The translations under genes were made by a program, and so were the position numbers. A stretch of 12,696 nucleotides of DNA, from positions 1 through 12,696 of the forward strand of contig DAOUZW010000017.1 in the NCBI GenBank assembly GCA_030671315.1, read 5' to 3'. The notes beneath the pieces are model-generated. The model saw only the letters and a program-made list of their open reading frames with translations. It was not told the DNA's origin and ran no database searches. Of the stretch, positions 7,601 through 12,696 are shown in pieces. The DNA is from Candidatus Bathyarchaeota archaeon (GTDB lineage Archaea > Thermoproteota > Bathyarchaeia > 40CM-2-53-6 > RBG-13-38-9). How positions within the stretch are numbered: the stretch's first letter is position 1; each line of letters begins with the position of its first letter.

Positions 7601-8238
7601 TACTAAAATCTGAATTAGAAAAAATTGGAGCTATAAACGAGCTTGCGGTATCACAATACGAAGAGCAGAAGAATAACTACAAGCAATTATCTATACGTAT
7701 AAATGAAATTGAAGAAGAGAAACGATCAATTCTGAAATTTATGAATGAACTAGAACAAAAAAAACGTGAAACCTTCATGGATGTTTTCGAAAGGTTGAAC
7801 AGCAACTTTAACGAAATTTTCTCAGAAATCACTGTCGGTGGTAAAGGGAGACTTGTCCTAGAGAATCCAGAAAACATCTTTAGTGGAGGGTTAGACATGA
7901 ATTTGGCGTTTCCTGGAAAGACAGAGCTTTCTATAAGAAGTGCAAGTGGTGGCGAGAAATCAGTTTCAACTGTATGCTTTCTATTAGCCCTACAAGGAAT
8001 TCATCCGATGCCTTTTTACGTATTCGATGAGATAGATGCACATTTAGACATGATCAACTCACAGAGGTTAGCAGATTTACTCAAAGAACGGTCTAAAGAT
8101 TCCCAATTTATAGTTATATCTTTAAAAGATACAACAATTTCAAAGGCTGATGGTGTCTTTGGAATATTCATTCAAGGAGGATTCTCTCAAGTAATATCAC
8201 TACCAAAACCGGAGGTTAAAAGTAATGTCAGAAACTAA
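4687..8238 (+). CDS. smc: Chromosome segregation ATPase SMC
   Basis: This is a full-length 1183-residue SMC protein, the ATPase arm of the condensin-type complex that organises and segregates the chromosome. The N-terminal head (about 1-165) holds the Walker A GPNGSGKS (32-39) and a Q-loop region ending IVPQHAIT. A long coiled coil follows (about 170-505), then the hinge (about 515-675, with GVLGRVIDCI and YVLGDT typical of the dimerisation domain). A second coiled coil (about 680-1010) leads to the C-terminal head with the ABC signature SASGGEKS (1085-1092), Walker B FYVFDEIDA (1110-1118) and the D-loop HLD. All ATPase motifs are intact. The usual QG of the Q-loop region reads QH, with the glutamine kept. 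The start follows GTAGGATA and an AAGGAATGA sequence; the next in-frame region is already the conserved MVYIKRIDLRGFKTF. The stop overlaps the start of scpA by 14 bases. Confidence 0.98.
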   Translation: MVYIKRIDLRGFKTFGRKASVRLNQGLTVITGPNGSGKSNILDSLRFALGELSPKELRGGSISDLISKTNVANPPRSVYVAVQFDNSDRRLPIDSSSVTISREFHKGGEGIYRINSRRSSRKQLTELLSSADINVGGYNIVPQHAITRLAEVTSEERRKIVEDLVGLGTYDARKTEAQGQLNQADTNIRIASARVDEVRLRVESLEKERNDFLRHSTLIKEIARLESQIISNKISDLKKEIENIENENQSKESQLNKLVNEFETVSNSKSSTENELKTMRDRLMDKGGSKLEELEEQLSEINSEISRFKAEIDTNKSNLSVLQHQKQNLEEDSKQQQDEINSLKDEISKYSEEESEIETLLENKQKLVNELSGRINEIKSSVIEKSDSLDKLETDHEIAREEYVKLNSKSDVESTKIEILREQLNDIKNQESALKESIDDLLKTNDETQLYAKQKKERLIQINEEMKNHTDLFDLQQEQLNEAEKISTMANESMVEFDTKRNMADILAPDMMAIDELLELQNSGYLTNVIGRFRDLIKPDERFEKAVLAACGDWSESIIVRDIATAFTCVEQLKKHKLSRIKIIPLDLVANTQPINEIPDIEGVLGRVIDCIKYDAKVGPAANYVLGDTILAESQRAAYNSALEGFRSVVLTGDLYEAGGILEGGHFREPIDIGSIAPRSRSLNDFKNAIASLSQLIEKDRDELGTINTVITRLKDEKIILEKSLDDSDIHLRSIQEKMDVNDKELLKTNDNLRALTEQIQNADRYLESVVKKKLEIEYTIKKLETERTSLKNTIRSNELNNNEKQYSELIEEFNDLKGKKTSVNSKIASTNMLIQSRTQTMERMENQLEYSQKSEEEINYKIQTAENEQKEWTSRLTNATKERQELAESLESLKRDTVNNERKIEELDKSIHRIEKEKDPIKSEINGLNLELNKKELEKKYLLEELTRKGFQEQFSVSQNDIKQIEQNLSLLKSELEKIGAINELAVSQYEEQKNNYKQLSIRINEIEEEKRSILKFMNELEQKKRETFMDVFERLNSNFNEIFSEITVGGKGRLVLENPENIFSGGLDMNLAFPGKTELSIRSASGGEKSVSTVCFLLALQGIHPMPFYVFDEIDAHLDMINSQRLADLLKERSKDSQFIVISLKDTTISKADGVFGIFIQGGFSQVISLPKPEVKSNVRN
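8211..8218 (+). promoter_or_regulatory. Shine-Dalgarno of scpA inside the smc 3' end
   Basis: GGAGGTTA, close to the archaeal anti-Shine-Dalgarno complement GGAGGTGA, ends 6 bases before the scpA ATG at 8225. It lies within the last codons of smc, so scpA translation probably starts by re-initiation or independent loading on the same mRNA. Confidence 0.75.
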
Positions 8239-8917
8239 GAAACCCTTCTGGATGAGGCATCCATATTTTATTTTATTTGATCTTTTAAGGTTGCATCGGG
8301 TTAAACCTTGGGATGTGAACATAGCAAATTTACTAAACGCTTTTCTCATCGAAATGAAACATAAAGGTCATATCGATTTCTCGGCATCCGGAACAGCACT
8401 TTTGAGTTCATCGATAATTCATAGGATGAAATCTGAATTAGTTCTTAAAATGGAAGATCCGCCCCGACCTCCACCACAGAGGCTTCATGATGATGTTCCA
8501 CCTCCGCTTTCGCTACCATTAAGATTTGAATACACAGCAACTCCACTATCTGAAGTACTGCAATCTATTGAAGAAGTCATCAAAAGCGAAGTTCAATTAC
8601 TCTCGCATAAGACTTCAGATCTCAAACCTATCCCCTTGGTTGAGGAACTTGACGACTTTATTATCAATGTTCAAGACCATCTGGAGACATTATATCATAG
8701 ACTTAGCCATGAATTCAGAAATCTACAACAGATTTCTTTCACAAACTTGACTATTAAGATGGATGTGCTGGAGGTTGTAAGGACTTTCATATTAATACTG
8801 TTTCTTGCAAGTAGGGGGAAGGTTGAACTGTTTCAGAATTCAGATTCCACTGACATAATGATTAAGGTGAAAGGGCCTCGTGAAGACACAGCAACAATAC
8901 CATATTCTAAAGGCTAA
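8225..8917 (+). CDS. scpA: Segregation and condensation protein A (kleisin)
   Basis: This 230-residue kleisin bridges the two SMC heads and recruits ScpB. The N-terminal helical domain, which packs on one SMC neck, contains HPYFILFDLLRLHRVKPWDV (12-31), the archaeal counterpart of the FEGPLDLLL motif of bacterial ScpA. The middle has a proline-rich linker (EDPPRPPPQ, 77-85, and VPPPLSLPL, 91-99) and then a long helical stretch (about 107-167). The C-terminal winged helix (about 175-216) includes MDVLEVVRTFILILFLASRG and the beta wing VELFQNSD, and would cap the other SMC head. The length is typical. The ATG overlaps the smc end by 14 bases and has a strong Shine-Dalgarno 6 bases upstream, so translational coupling is likely. 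The 3' end overlaps scpB by 38 bases. Confidence 0.92.
   Translation: MSETKKPFWMRHPYFILFDLLRLHRVKPWDVNIANLLNAFLIEMKHKGHIDFSASGTALLSSSIIHRMKSELVLKMEDPPRPPPQRLHDDVPPPLSLPLRFEYTATPLSEVLQSIEEVIKSEVQLLSHKTSDLKPIPLVEELDDFIINVQDHLETLYHRLSHEFRNLQQISFTNLTIKMDVLEVVRTFILILFLASRGKVELFQNSDSTDIMIKVKGPREDTATIPYSKG
8864..8870 (+). promoter_or_regulatory. Shine-Dalgarno that decides the scpB start
   Basis: AAGGTGA matches six of seven bases of GAGGTGA and ends 9 bases before the GTG at 8880. The alternative ATG at 8931 has no such sequence. This supports the longer, overlapping start for scpB. Confidence 0.6.
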
Positions 8918-9488
8918 AGATAAGCGTAAAATGGATCTCATAGAGGCAGCTTTGTATGCGGCCGGAAGACCACTAGATATAGATACACTTTCTTCCCTTA
9001 TCAATGAAAAATCTAAAGAGACCGTTAAGTCTCTGGCTGAAATTTTAATAGCACGGTACAAGGAAGTAAATGGTGGTTTAGAGTTACTACGACTACATGA
9101 TGGCAGGTATGTGATGCAATTACGCCCTGATCTTGTTCAAGGAGTAATGAAGTTAGTAACTAGAAAACTCTTAACGAGAGGGCCTCTCAAAACCTTATCG
9201 TTCATAGCTATCAAACAACCTGTAACACAAGCCTATGTAGTGAAAGTTAGAGGCAATTTAGCTTATACTCATATCAAGGTTCTCCGAGAAAAGGGCTTAA
9301 TTTCCGAGGAAAAACTAGGAAGAACAAAAATACTAAAGACTACTCCTGTATTTGCTGATTATTTCAGCCTTAGCAGTGATTCTCGTACCATGAAACAACA
9401 ACTCCAAAAAATGTTCGAACAACAAAAGTCGAAAGGTAAGAAATCATCTGGAAAACCTTTAGATTTCAAACCAATTGTCGAAAGCTAA
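8880..9488 (+). CDS. scpB: Segregation and condensation protein B (winged-helix partner)
   Basis: This 202-residue ScpB family (kleisin-interacting tandem winged-helix) protein dimerises and binds the central part of ScpA to regulate SMC loading and ATPase activity. The first winged helix starts at MDLIEAALYAAGRPLDIDTL (18-37) and continues to VMQLRPD. The second holds the family hallmark LKTLSFIAIKQPVTQ (103-117), VRGNLAYTHIKVLREKGLI and LGRTKILKTTPVFADYF. A basic low-complexity tail (QQKSKGKKSSGK, 181-192) follows. The GTG start at 8880 overlaps scpA by 38 bases and has a good Shine-Dalgarno. ATG 8931 (residue 18), 13 bases after the scpA stop, is an alternative that keeps the whole conserved domain. 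The residues before M18 are polar and not obviously conserved, so the start remains uncertain. It completes the three-gene condensin operon. Confidence 0.9.
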   Translation: MKTQQQYHILKAKDKRKMDLIEAALYAAGRPLDIDTLSSLINEKSKETVKSLAEILIARYKEVNGGLELLRLHDGRYVMQLRPDLVQGVMKLVTRKLLTRGPLKTLSFIAIKQPVTQAYVVKVRGNLAYTHIKVLREKGLISEEKLGRTKILKTTPVFADYFSLSSDSRTMKQQLQKMFEQQKSKGKKSSGKPLDFKPIVES

Positions 9489-9520
9489 ATTCTAATGAGT
9501 ATGAATCGACACCATTACAA

Positions 9521-9532
9521 AATGCTTATATG
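9521..9532 (+). promoter_or_regulatory. Promoter-like TATA box upstream of S8e
   Basis: AATGCTTATATG lies in the 90-base gap after scpB. The TATA-like CTTATATG would direct a start about 25 bases downstream (near 9553), giving a leader of roughly 20-25 bases that includes the AGGTG Shine-Dalgarno at 9564-9568. It would separate the ribosomal/SRP genes from the condensin operon. Confidence 0.45.
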
Positions 9533-9578
9533 ACGCAGGAATGTGGAGAATCTAAAAATCTAAAGGTGTATGAGTAAG

Positions 9579-9968
9579 ATGCCTCAATGGCATGGTGATT
9601 TGAAAAAGCGGAAAAAAACTGGTGGAAGAAAACGAGCCCACCGAAGAAAAAGAAGTTATGAAATAGGCGGTACAGCTGCACAAACAGCTGTTGGAGAGAC
9701 AAAAAGGAAAAGATCTAACGTCTGTGGAGGAAACATGAAACTTAGACTCCTATCTTGCAACATTGCCAATGTCACTGATCCATCGACTAATGTAACGAAG
9801 AAAGTTGAGATAACAAATGTAGTTAGAAACCCCTCAAATGTTGATTATGAAAGGAGAGGTATAATCACAAAAGGAGCCATCATCGCCACTCCTTTGGGTG
9901 AAGCTCACGTAACCTCAAGACCGGGACAAGACGGCGTTGTTAATGCGATTTTGATGAAGACAAGATAG
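9579..9968 (+). CDS. rps8e: 30S ribosomal protein S8e
   Basis: This archaeal/eukaryotic-type small-subunit ribosomal protein S8e binds rRNA and has no bacterial counterpart. From this start it has 129 residues, the usual archaeal length. The N-terminal part MPQWHGDLKKRKKTGGRK, followed by further Arg/Lys-rich sequence, matches the family pattern of a short WQG-like motif before a basic RNA-binding K-TGG segment. The C-terminal beta domain contains IANVTDPSTNVTKKVEITNV, then NPSNVDYERRGIITKGA and the conserved end ATPLGEAHVTSRPGQDGVVNA. An ATG at 9570 would add three residues, but AGGTG (9564-9568) is only 1 base from it and 10 bases from 9579, and homologues begin at the equivalent of the second ATG. 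I prefer 9579 without certainty. It is followed 15 bases later by srp19. Confidence 0.93.
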   Translation: MPQWHGDLKKRKKTGGRKRAHRRKRSYEIGGTAAQTAVGETKRKRSNVCGGNMKLRLLSCNIANVTDPSTNVTKKVEITNVVRNPSNVDYERRGIITKGAIIATPLGEAHVTSRPGQDGVVNAILMKTR

Positions 9969-9983
9969 GCTGCTGGAAGTGTT

Positions 9984-10280
9984 ATGAAACAGCCAGGAAA
10001 GGCTGTAATCTGGCCTGCCAACATGAATTCTTTAAAGACGGTAGCCCATGGCAGGAAAATAAGTAAAGAATATTGTATAAAGTCGCCAAAGTTGAATGAG
10101 ATCTCAATGGCGGCAGAACAATTAGGATTGAAATTTGAAATTATTAAAGAATCGGCAAGATCAGACTCATGGTGGGAAAATACAGGAAATCTAGTTGTTG
10201 AAAAACAAGGAAGCAGTAAAAGAAATCTGCTGCTAAAATTAGTAGAACAGATTAAGAAAAATAGAGCGATAAAAAAATAG
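9984..10280 (+). CDS. srp19: Signal recognition particle 19 kDa protein
   Basis: This 98-residue SRP19 binds the tips of helices 6 and 8 of SRP (7S) RNA and prepares the site for SRP54, enabling cotranslational membrane targeting. Conserved elements are the starting strand VIWPANMNSLKT (8-19), the GRKI turn with HGRKISKEYCIKSP (22-35), the EISMAAEQLGLK helix and the WWENTGNLVVE strand. The Lys/Arg-rich C-terminal helix (RNLLLKLVEQIKKNRAIKK) is usual. The length fits archaeal SRP19. It lies 15 bases after S8e and is probably in the same operon, a sensible ribosome/targeting pairing. A GGAAGTG sequence ends 2 bases before the ATG, closer than ideal, but no other in-frame start precedes the conserved IWP. 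Confidence 0.93.
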   Translation: MKQPGKAVIWPANMNSLKTVAHGRKISKEYCIKSPKLNEISMAAEQLGLKFEIIKESARSDSWWENTGNLVVEKQGSSKRNLLLKLVEQIKKNRAIKK

Positions 10281-10292
10281 TTAGTATTTCTG

Positions 10293-10352
10293 CTATGATT
10301 CACAGATTTGGGACTCTGTAAATTGCAGACTGAATCATGGATGTGAATCATA
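10293..10352 (+). promoter_or_regulatory. Nested inverted repeat / putative RNA switch or operator in the moeA leader
   Basis: The 73-base gap between srp19 and moeA contains TATGATTCACA (10294-10304) and its exact complement TGTGAATCATA (10342-10352), which ends one base before the TTG start. Inside lies a small hairpin, TCTGT/GCAGA with loop AAATT (10315-10329, one G-U pair). A third core copy, TGAATCAT (10331-10338), can pair with the same left arm (10293-10302 with 10331-10340), so the two long pairings exclude each other. The right arm covers most of the ribosome binding site. At RNA level this could modulate moeA translation; at DNA level three TGAATCAT half-sites could be an operator. 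No known riboswitch class is recognised. Confidence 0.6.
10339..10346 (+). promoter_or_regulatory. Shine-Dalgarno supporting the TTG start of moeA
   Basis: GGATGTGA matches GGAGGTGA at seven of eight bases and ends 7 bases before the TTG at 10354. It supports that non-ATG start and lies largely inside the right arm of the inverted repeat. Confidence 0.6.
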
Positions 10353-10353
10353 A

Positions 10354-12345
10354 TTGATCGAGCGAAGGATTTTCAGACCACTTTTAACAATAGAAGAAGT
10401 CAAATCAAGAATTGATACTGCTATTTCAATGACTTGTTCTGCACGTGAAGTCGAATTGACTAATTCTTTAGGAAAGGTGCTAGCAGAGGATGTAATCTCA
10501 AGAATAGATGTACCTGGATTCGATAGATCGACCATGGATGGATATGCTGTCAAGGCTCAAGATACTTTTGGTGCCAATGAAGTTAAAATTAAAATTTTGA
10601 AATTAGTCGGTAAGTCAGAACCAGGAATAGTTCCGACTATGACGCTGCATGAAGGAGAAACATCAGAAATTTCTACAGGAGCTCCGATACCGATAGGTGC
10701 CAGTGCAGTTGTAATGGTGGAGTTCACTAAAACCTCAGATAATGACGTGGAGATTTCTCGATCTGTAACGCCAGGTGAGAATGTTATGGCAGCGGGTTCG
10801 GATATTATGGCTGGCGAAGTTGTTCTGAGAAGAAGTCAAATCATAACCTCGCGAGAAATAGCGATTATGGCTGCCATTGGCAGAAAAAATGTTATCGTAA
10901 TCGGTTCTCCCAAAGTAGCCATATTGTCTACAGGAAATGAGTTGATTCCACCAGGCTCGGAATTAAGTAGAATGAAGATTTTTGATATAAATGCTTACTC
11001 AATAGCTGCTGCGGTCTATGAATCTGGTGGAACTCCAATTATACTTGGTATAGTACCTGATGATGAAGATGAGATAAGAAATAATTTGAAGAGAGCAGTT
11101 GAGTCAGCTGACCTAGTTTTAACTTCTGGAAGTACATCTGCTGGTAGTCGTGATCTTATTCCCCAGATAATATCTTCAATAAAAGGATCTCAGATAATTG
11201 CGAATGGTTTAGCAGTTAAACCAGGTAAACCTGCGCTGGTAGCTATCGTATCTGGAAAACCACTGTTTGCATTACCGGGAAATCCAACATCAGCTTTAAT
11301 GGTTTTTTATGAACTTGTCAAACCGACGATAAGAAAATTGTCTGGCATAAGTTTTGATGTTCATATGCCTTCAGTGGATGCAAGGCTTGCATTCAAAACA
11401 ATCTCTGTGAGAGGGAAACAAGAATTACTTCCTGTTCATATTGTTAAGGAAACGTCTGGAAATTATCTCGCTTATCCTACTCTGGCAGGTTCGGGTGCGA
11501 TAACCTCTTTAGCACTTGCTGATGGGTTTGTAAGGATTTCATCCGATAGAGCTGTCATAGTGGAGGGGGAAACCGTCCAAGTTCATCTTTTCAACCAAAA
11601 CATTAGACCTTCAGATTTTCTTATTGTTGGAAGTCATTGTGTCGGAATAGATATTCTTCTTAAAGTCATGTCAGAAAAAACAAAGCCAGTCCTAGGAAAG
11701 ATCATAAATGTTGGATCTATGGGAGGTCTTCAAGCTTTAAAAAGAGGTGAAGCGGATCTCGCGGGAATACATCTACTCGATGAAAACTCAGGTGATTATA
11801 ATAAGTCGTTTATAAAAAAATTTGATTTAGAAAATAGGATTATTTTGGTAAGAGGTTATGTTAGAGAACAAGGATTCATGACAAGAAAGTATAGTGCAAA
11901 GAAAGTTAATGATATTACAGATCTATTGAAACCTGAAATAAGTTTCATTAATCGTAATCGGGGTTCAGGAACTAGAATTTTAATCGATATGTGTCTTGGA
12001 TATGTTGCGAAGAATGAAAATGTGTCCTTACAAGAACTCGTAAAAAAAATAAATGGTTACGGTTTAGAGGCGAAGTCTCACACAGCTGTGGCGTCAGCAG
12101 TGTCACAAGGCAAGGTTGATGTTGGATTCGGTATTAGAACCGTTGCGGAGCAAAATGGACTAGATTTCGTCAGTCATTCATTCGAAAGATTTGATTTCGC
12201 CATAAATAAAACTAGAATCAATAAGGAATCAATACAAATACTTCTTGAAATTTTAAAATCTAAAGAGTTTGGAAAAGAATTGAACGATCTTGCCCCTGGC
12301 CTTTCGGTTGATATTGAAACAGGAAATTTGATTGACTTAATATAA
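10354..12345 (+). CDS. moeA: Molybdopterin molybdenumtransferase MoeA fused to a periplasmic-binding-like domain
   Basis: This 663-residue two-part protein joins two domains. Residues 1-~415 are MoeA, which inserts molybdate (or tungstate) into adenylylated molybdopterin in the last step of cofactor synthesis. FRPLLTIEE (7-15), DVPGFDRSTMDGYAV (52-66, with the catalytic Asp at 62), STGAPIPIGA, the MoCF-binding domain ILSTGNELIPPG, LTSGSTSAGSRD (256-267), GKP and LPGNPTSAL (308-316) are all intact. Residues ~420-655 form a PBP-like domain: FLIVGSHCVGIDIL, GEADLAGIHLLDE and INRNRGSGTR (about 533-542) are typical of the domain found alone or fused to MoeA in archaea and some bacteria. It may bind oxyanion or cofactor-related ligand; this is inferred. 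There is no signal peptide, so it is cytoplasmic. TTG 10354 directly follows an in-frame TAA (10351-10353), and the next ATG would lose conserved residues. Confidence 0.95.
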   Translation: MIERRIFRPLLTIEEVKSRIDTAISMTCSAREVELTNSLGKVLAEDVISRIDVPGFDRSTMDGYAVKAQDTFGANEVKIKILKLVGKSEPGIVPTMTLHEGETSEISTGAPIPIGASAVVMVEFTKTSDNDVEISRSVTPGENVMAAGSDIMAGEVVLRRSQIITSREIAIMAAIGRKNVIVIGSPKVAILSTGNELIPPGSELSRMKIFDINAYSIAAAVYESGGTPIILGIVPDDEDEIRNNLKRAVESADLVLTSGSTSAGSRDLIPQIISSIKGSQIIANGLAVKPGKPALVAIVSGKPLFALPGNPTSALMVFYELVKPTIRKLSGISFDVHMPSVDARLAFKTISVRGKQELLPVHIVKETSGNYLAYPTLAGSGAITSLALADGFVRISSDRAVIVEGETVQVHLFNQNIRPSDFLIVGSHCVGIDILLKVMSEKTKPVLGKIINVGSMGGLQALKRGEADLAGIHLLDENSGDYNKSFIKKFDLENRIILVRGYVREQGFMTRKYSAKKVNDITDLLKPEISFINRNRGSGTRILIDMCLGYVAKNENVSLQELVKKINGYGLEAKSHTAVASAVSQGKVDVGFGIRTVAEQNGLDFVSHSFERFDFAINKTRINKESIQILLEILKSKEFGKELNDLAPGLSVDIETGNLIDLI

Positions 12346-12421
12346 TGTTTGATAGTTGACGTGCTGTTGAAATGGATTAACTCAACTAGATTCAATACAC
12401 AATTGTAACAAGTGACGGTGA

Positions 12422-12466
12422 TTTTTTTCTGTGAATATATCCTAGATTTACTTTTAGTTTTTTTTT
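12422..12466 (+). terminator. T-tract terminator after moeA
   Basis: Runs of seven T (12422-12428) and nine T (12458-12466) lie about 80-120 bases after the moeA stop, within a 198-base gap without a gene. Such successive T tracts are the usual archaeal intrinsic termination signal. No strong hairpin precedes them, which archaea do not need. Confidence 0.6.
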
Positions 12467-12487
12467 AACTTGTAAAGTAACGCTACG

Positions 12488-12495
12488 TTAATATA
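12488..12495 (+). promoter_or_regulatory. TATA-like promoter of gar1
   Basis: TTAATATA lies downstream of the T tracts and about 50 bases before the proposed gar1 start. It would place the transcript start near 12518-12521, at the left arm of the inverted repeat 12518-12534. Confidence 0.4.
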
Positions 12496-12517
12496 GTCTC
12501 AACTGCCCATTCGCTTT

Positions 12518-12534
12518 CTTGTTACTATAACAAG
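12518..12534. repeat. Inverted repeat at the expected gar1 transcript start
   Basis: CTTGTTA and TAACAAG are exact complements around CTA. The repeat ends 9 bases before the TTG start of gar1. It could be an operator at the start site or a 5'-leader hairpin. A further TAACAAGTG copy lies at 12406-12414, upstream of the T tracts. Confidence 0.4.
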
Positions 12535-12543
12535 TGTTGATTT

Positions 12544-12696
12544 TTGAGGAGGCTTAATAACATCTTACATATAGCGAAGAATGGAAAATTAATTTTTAGA
12601 CTTAATTCAGATACTAACTTGAAAATTGGAGAAAGGGTATTTAATAGCAAGCTTAGAGAGGTTGGAAAGATACAAGACATTTTCGGGCCAGTTAAT
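12544..12696 (+). CDS. gar1: H/ACA RNP protein Gar1, 5' part (cut by window end)
   Basis: The first 51 codons of Gar1, the H/ACA guide RNP subunit that binds Cbf5 and aids substrate turnover in rRNA pseudouridylation. LHIAKNGKLIFRL, then LKIGERVFNSK and VGKIQDIFGPVN are the conserved six-stranded barrel core; the VGK-DIFGPV motif is diagnostic. The frame is closed upstream by TGA at 12538-12540, and no ATG or GTG exists before the conserved LHIA. The TTG at 12544 gives MRRLNNILHIAKNG, the right N-terminal length for the family. A GAGGAGG stretch at 12546-12552 is within the coding sequence under this start; it would otherwise suggest a start near 12562, where only ATC is available. The 3' end lies outside the window. 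Confidence 0.88.
   Translation, partial: MRRLNNILHIAKNGKLIFRLNSDTNLKIGERVFNSKLREVGKIQDIFGPVN

Noticed and set aside
8526..8750. 74-codon + strand frame inside scpA
   Set aside because: It overlaps the conserved kleisin frame, is low in recognisable structure and lacks a ribosome binding site.
9905..10351. 148-codon open frame on the minus strand over srp19 and the moeA leader
   Set aside because: It is antisense to the well-supported srp19 and the end of S8e, has no recognisable domain, and no promoter or ribosome binding site supports it; its hydrophobic look follows from antisense of Lys/Glu-rich codons.
12399..12536. TAACAAGTG occurring at 12406-12414 and 12528-12536
   Set aside because: A nine-base direct repeat in AT-rich intergenic DNA is weak evidence; no further copies or regular spacing were found, so no repeat family or attachment site is claimed.

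Overview
The window reads as housekeeping chromosome from an AT-rich archaeon. Archaeal and archaeal/eukaryotic-type genes run through it: a GPN-loop GTPase, ribosomal protein S8e, SRP19, the H/ACA RNP protein Gar1, an archaeal-type cis-prenyltransferase, the beta subunit of ADP-forming acyl-CoA synthetase, and MoeA with a C-terminal periplasmic-binding-like domain. A complete SMC-ScpA-ScpB set in one operon suggests a TACK-group archaeon (Nitrososphaeria/Thaumarchaeota or Bathyarchaeia-like). That placement is inference from gene content and was not tested by alignment. All supported genes lie on the + strand. Base composition looks uniform, and I see no insertion sequence, CRISPR array, tRNA or rRNA.

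Left part (1-2681): the C-terminal end of an unrecognised protein, then a GPN-loop GTPase, a 193-base gap with inverted repeats and promoter-like sequence, an acyl-CoA synthetase (ADP-forming) beta subunit with no alpha subunit in view, an RNase HI with a TTG start and an apparently altered fourth catalytic position, and a 52-residue zinc-ribbon protein.

Middle (2779-9488): an archaeal coiled-coil protein of the COG1340 type, undecaprenyl-diphosphate-synthase-like prenyltransferase (lipid carrier for glycosylation), then smc, scpA and scpB. The last three overlap (14 and 38 bases), each downstream start having its own Shine-Dalgarno-like sequence inside the preceding gene. Together they encode a full condensin-type complex: ATPase, kleisin and winged-helix partner.

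Right part (9524-12696): a promoter-like element, then S8e and SRP19 15 bases apart, both information-processing genes. Next comes a 73-base gap with a striking nested inverted repeat that covers the ribosome binding site of a 663-residue MoeA fusion. After moeA there are two T tracts that look like an archaeal terminator, a promoter candidate, and the 5' end of gar1, cut by the window edge.

The most interesting signal is the moeA leader (10293-10352). An 11-base perfect inverted repeat, an inner small hairpin and a third copy of the core motif allow two mutually exclusive foldings around the ribosome binding site. It could be a cis-acting RNA switch or a DNA operator; the sequence alone does not decide. 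Otherwise this is mostly an ordinary core-genome region.
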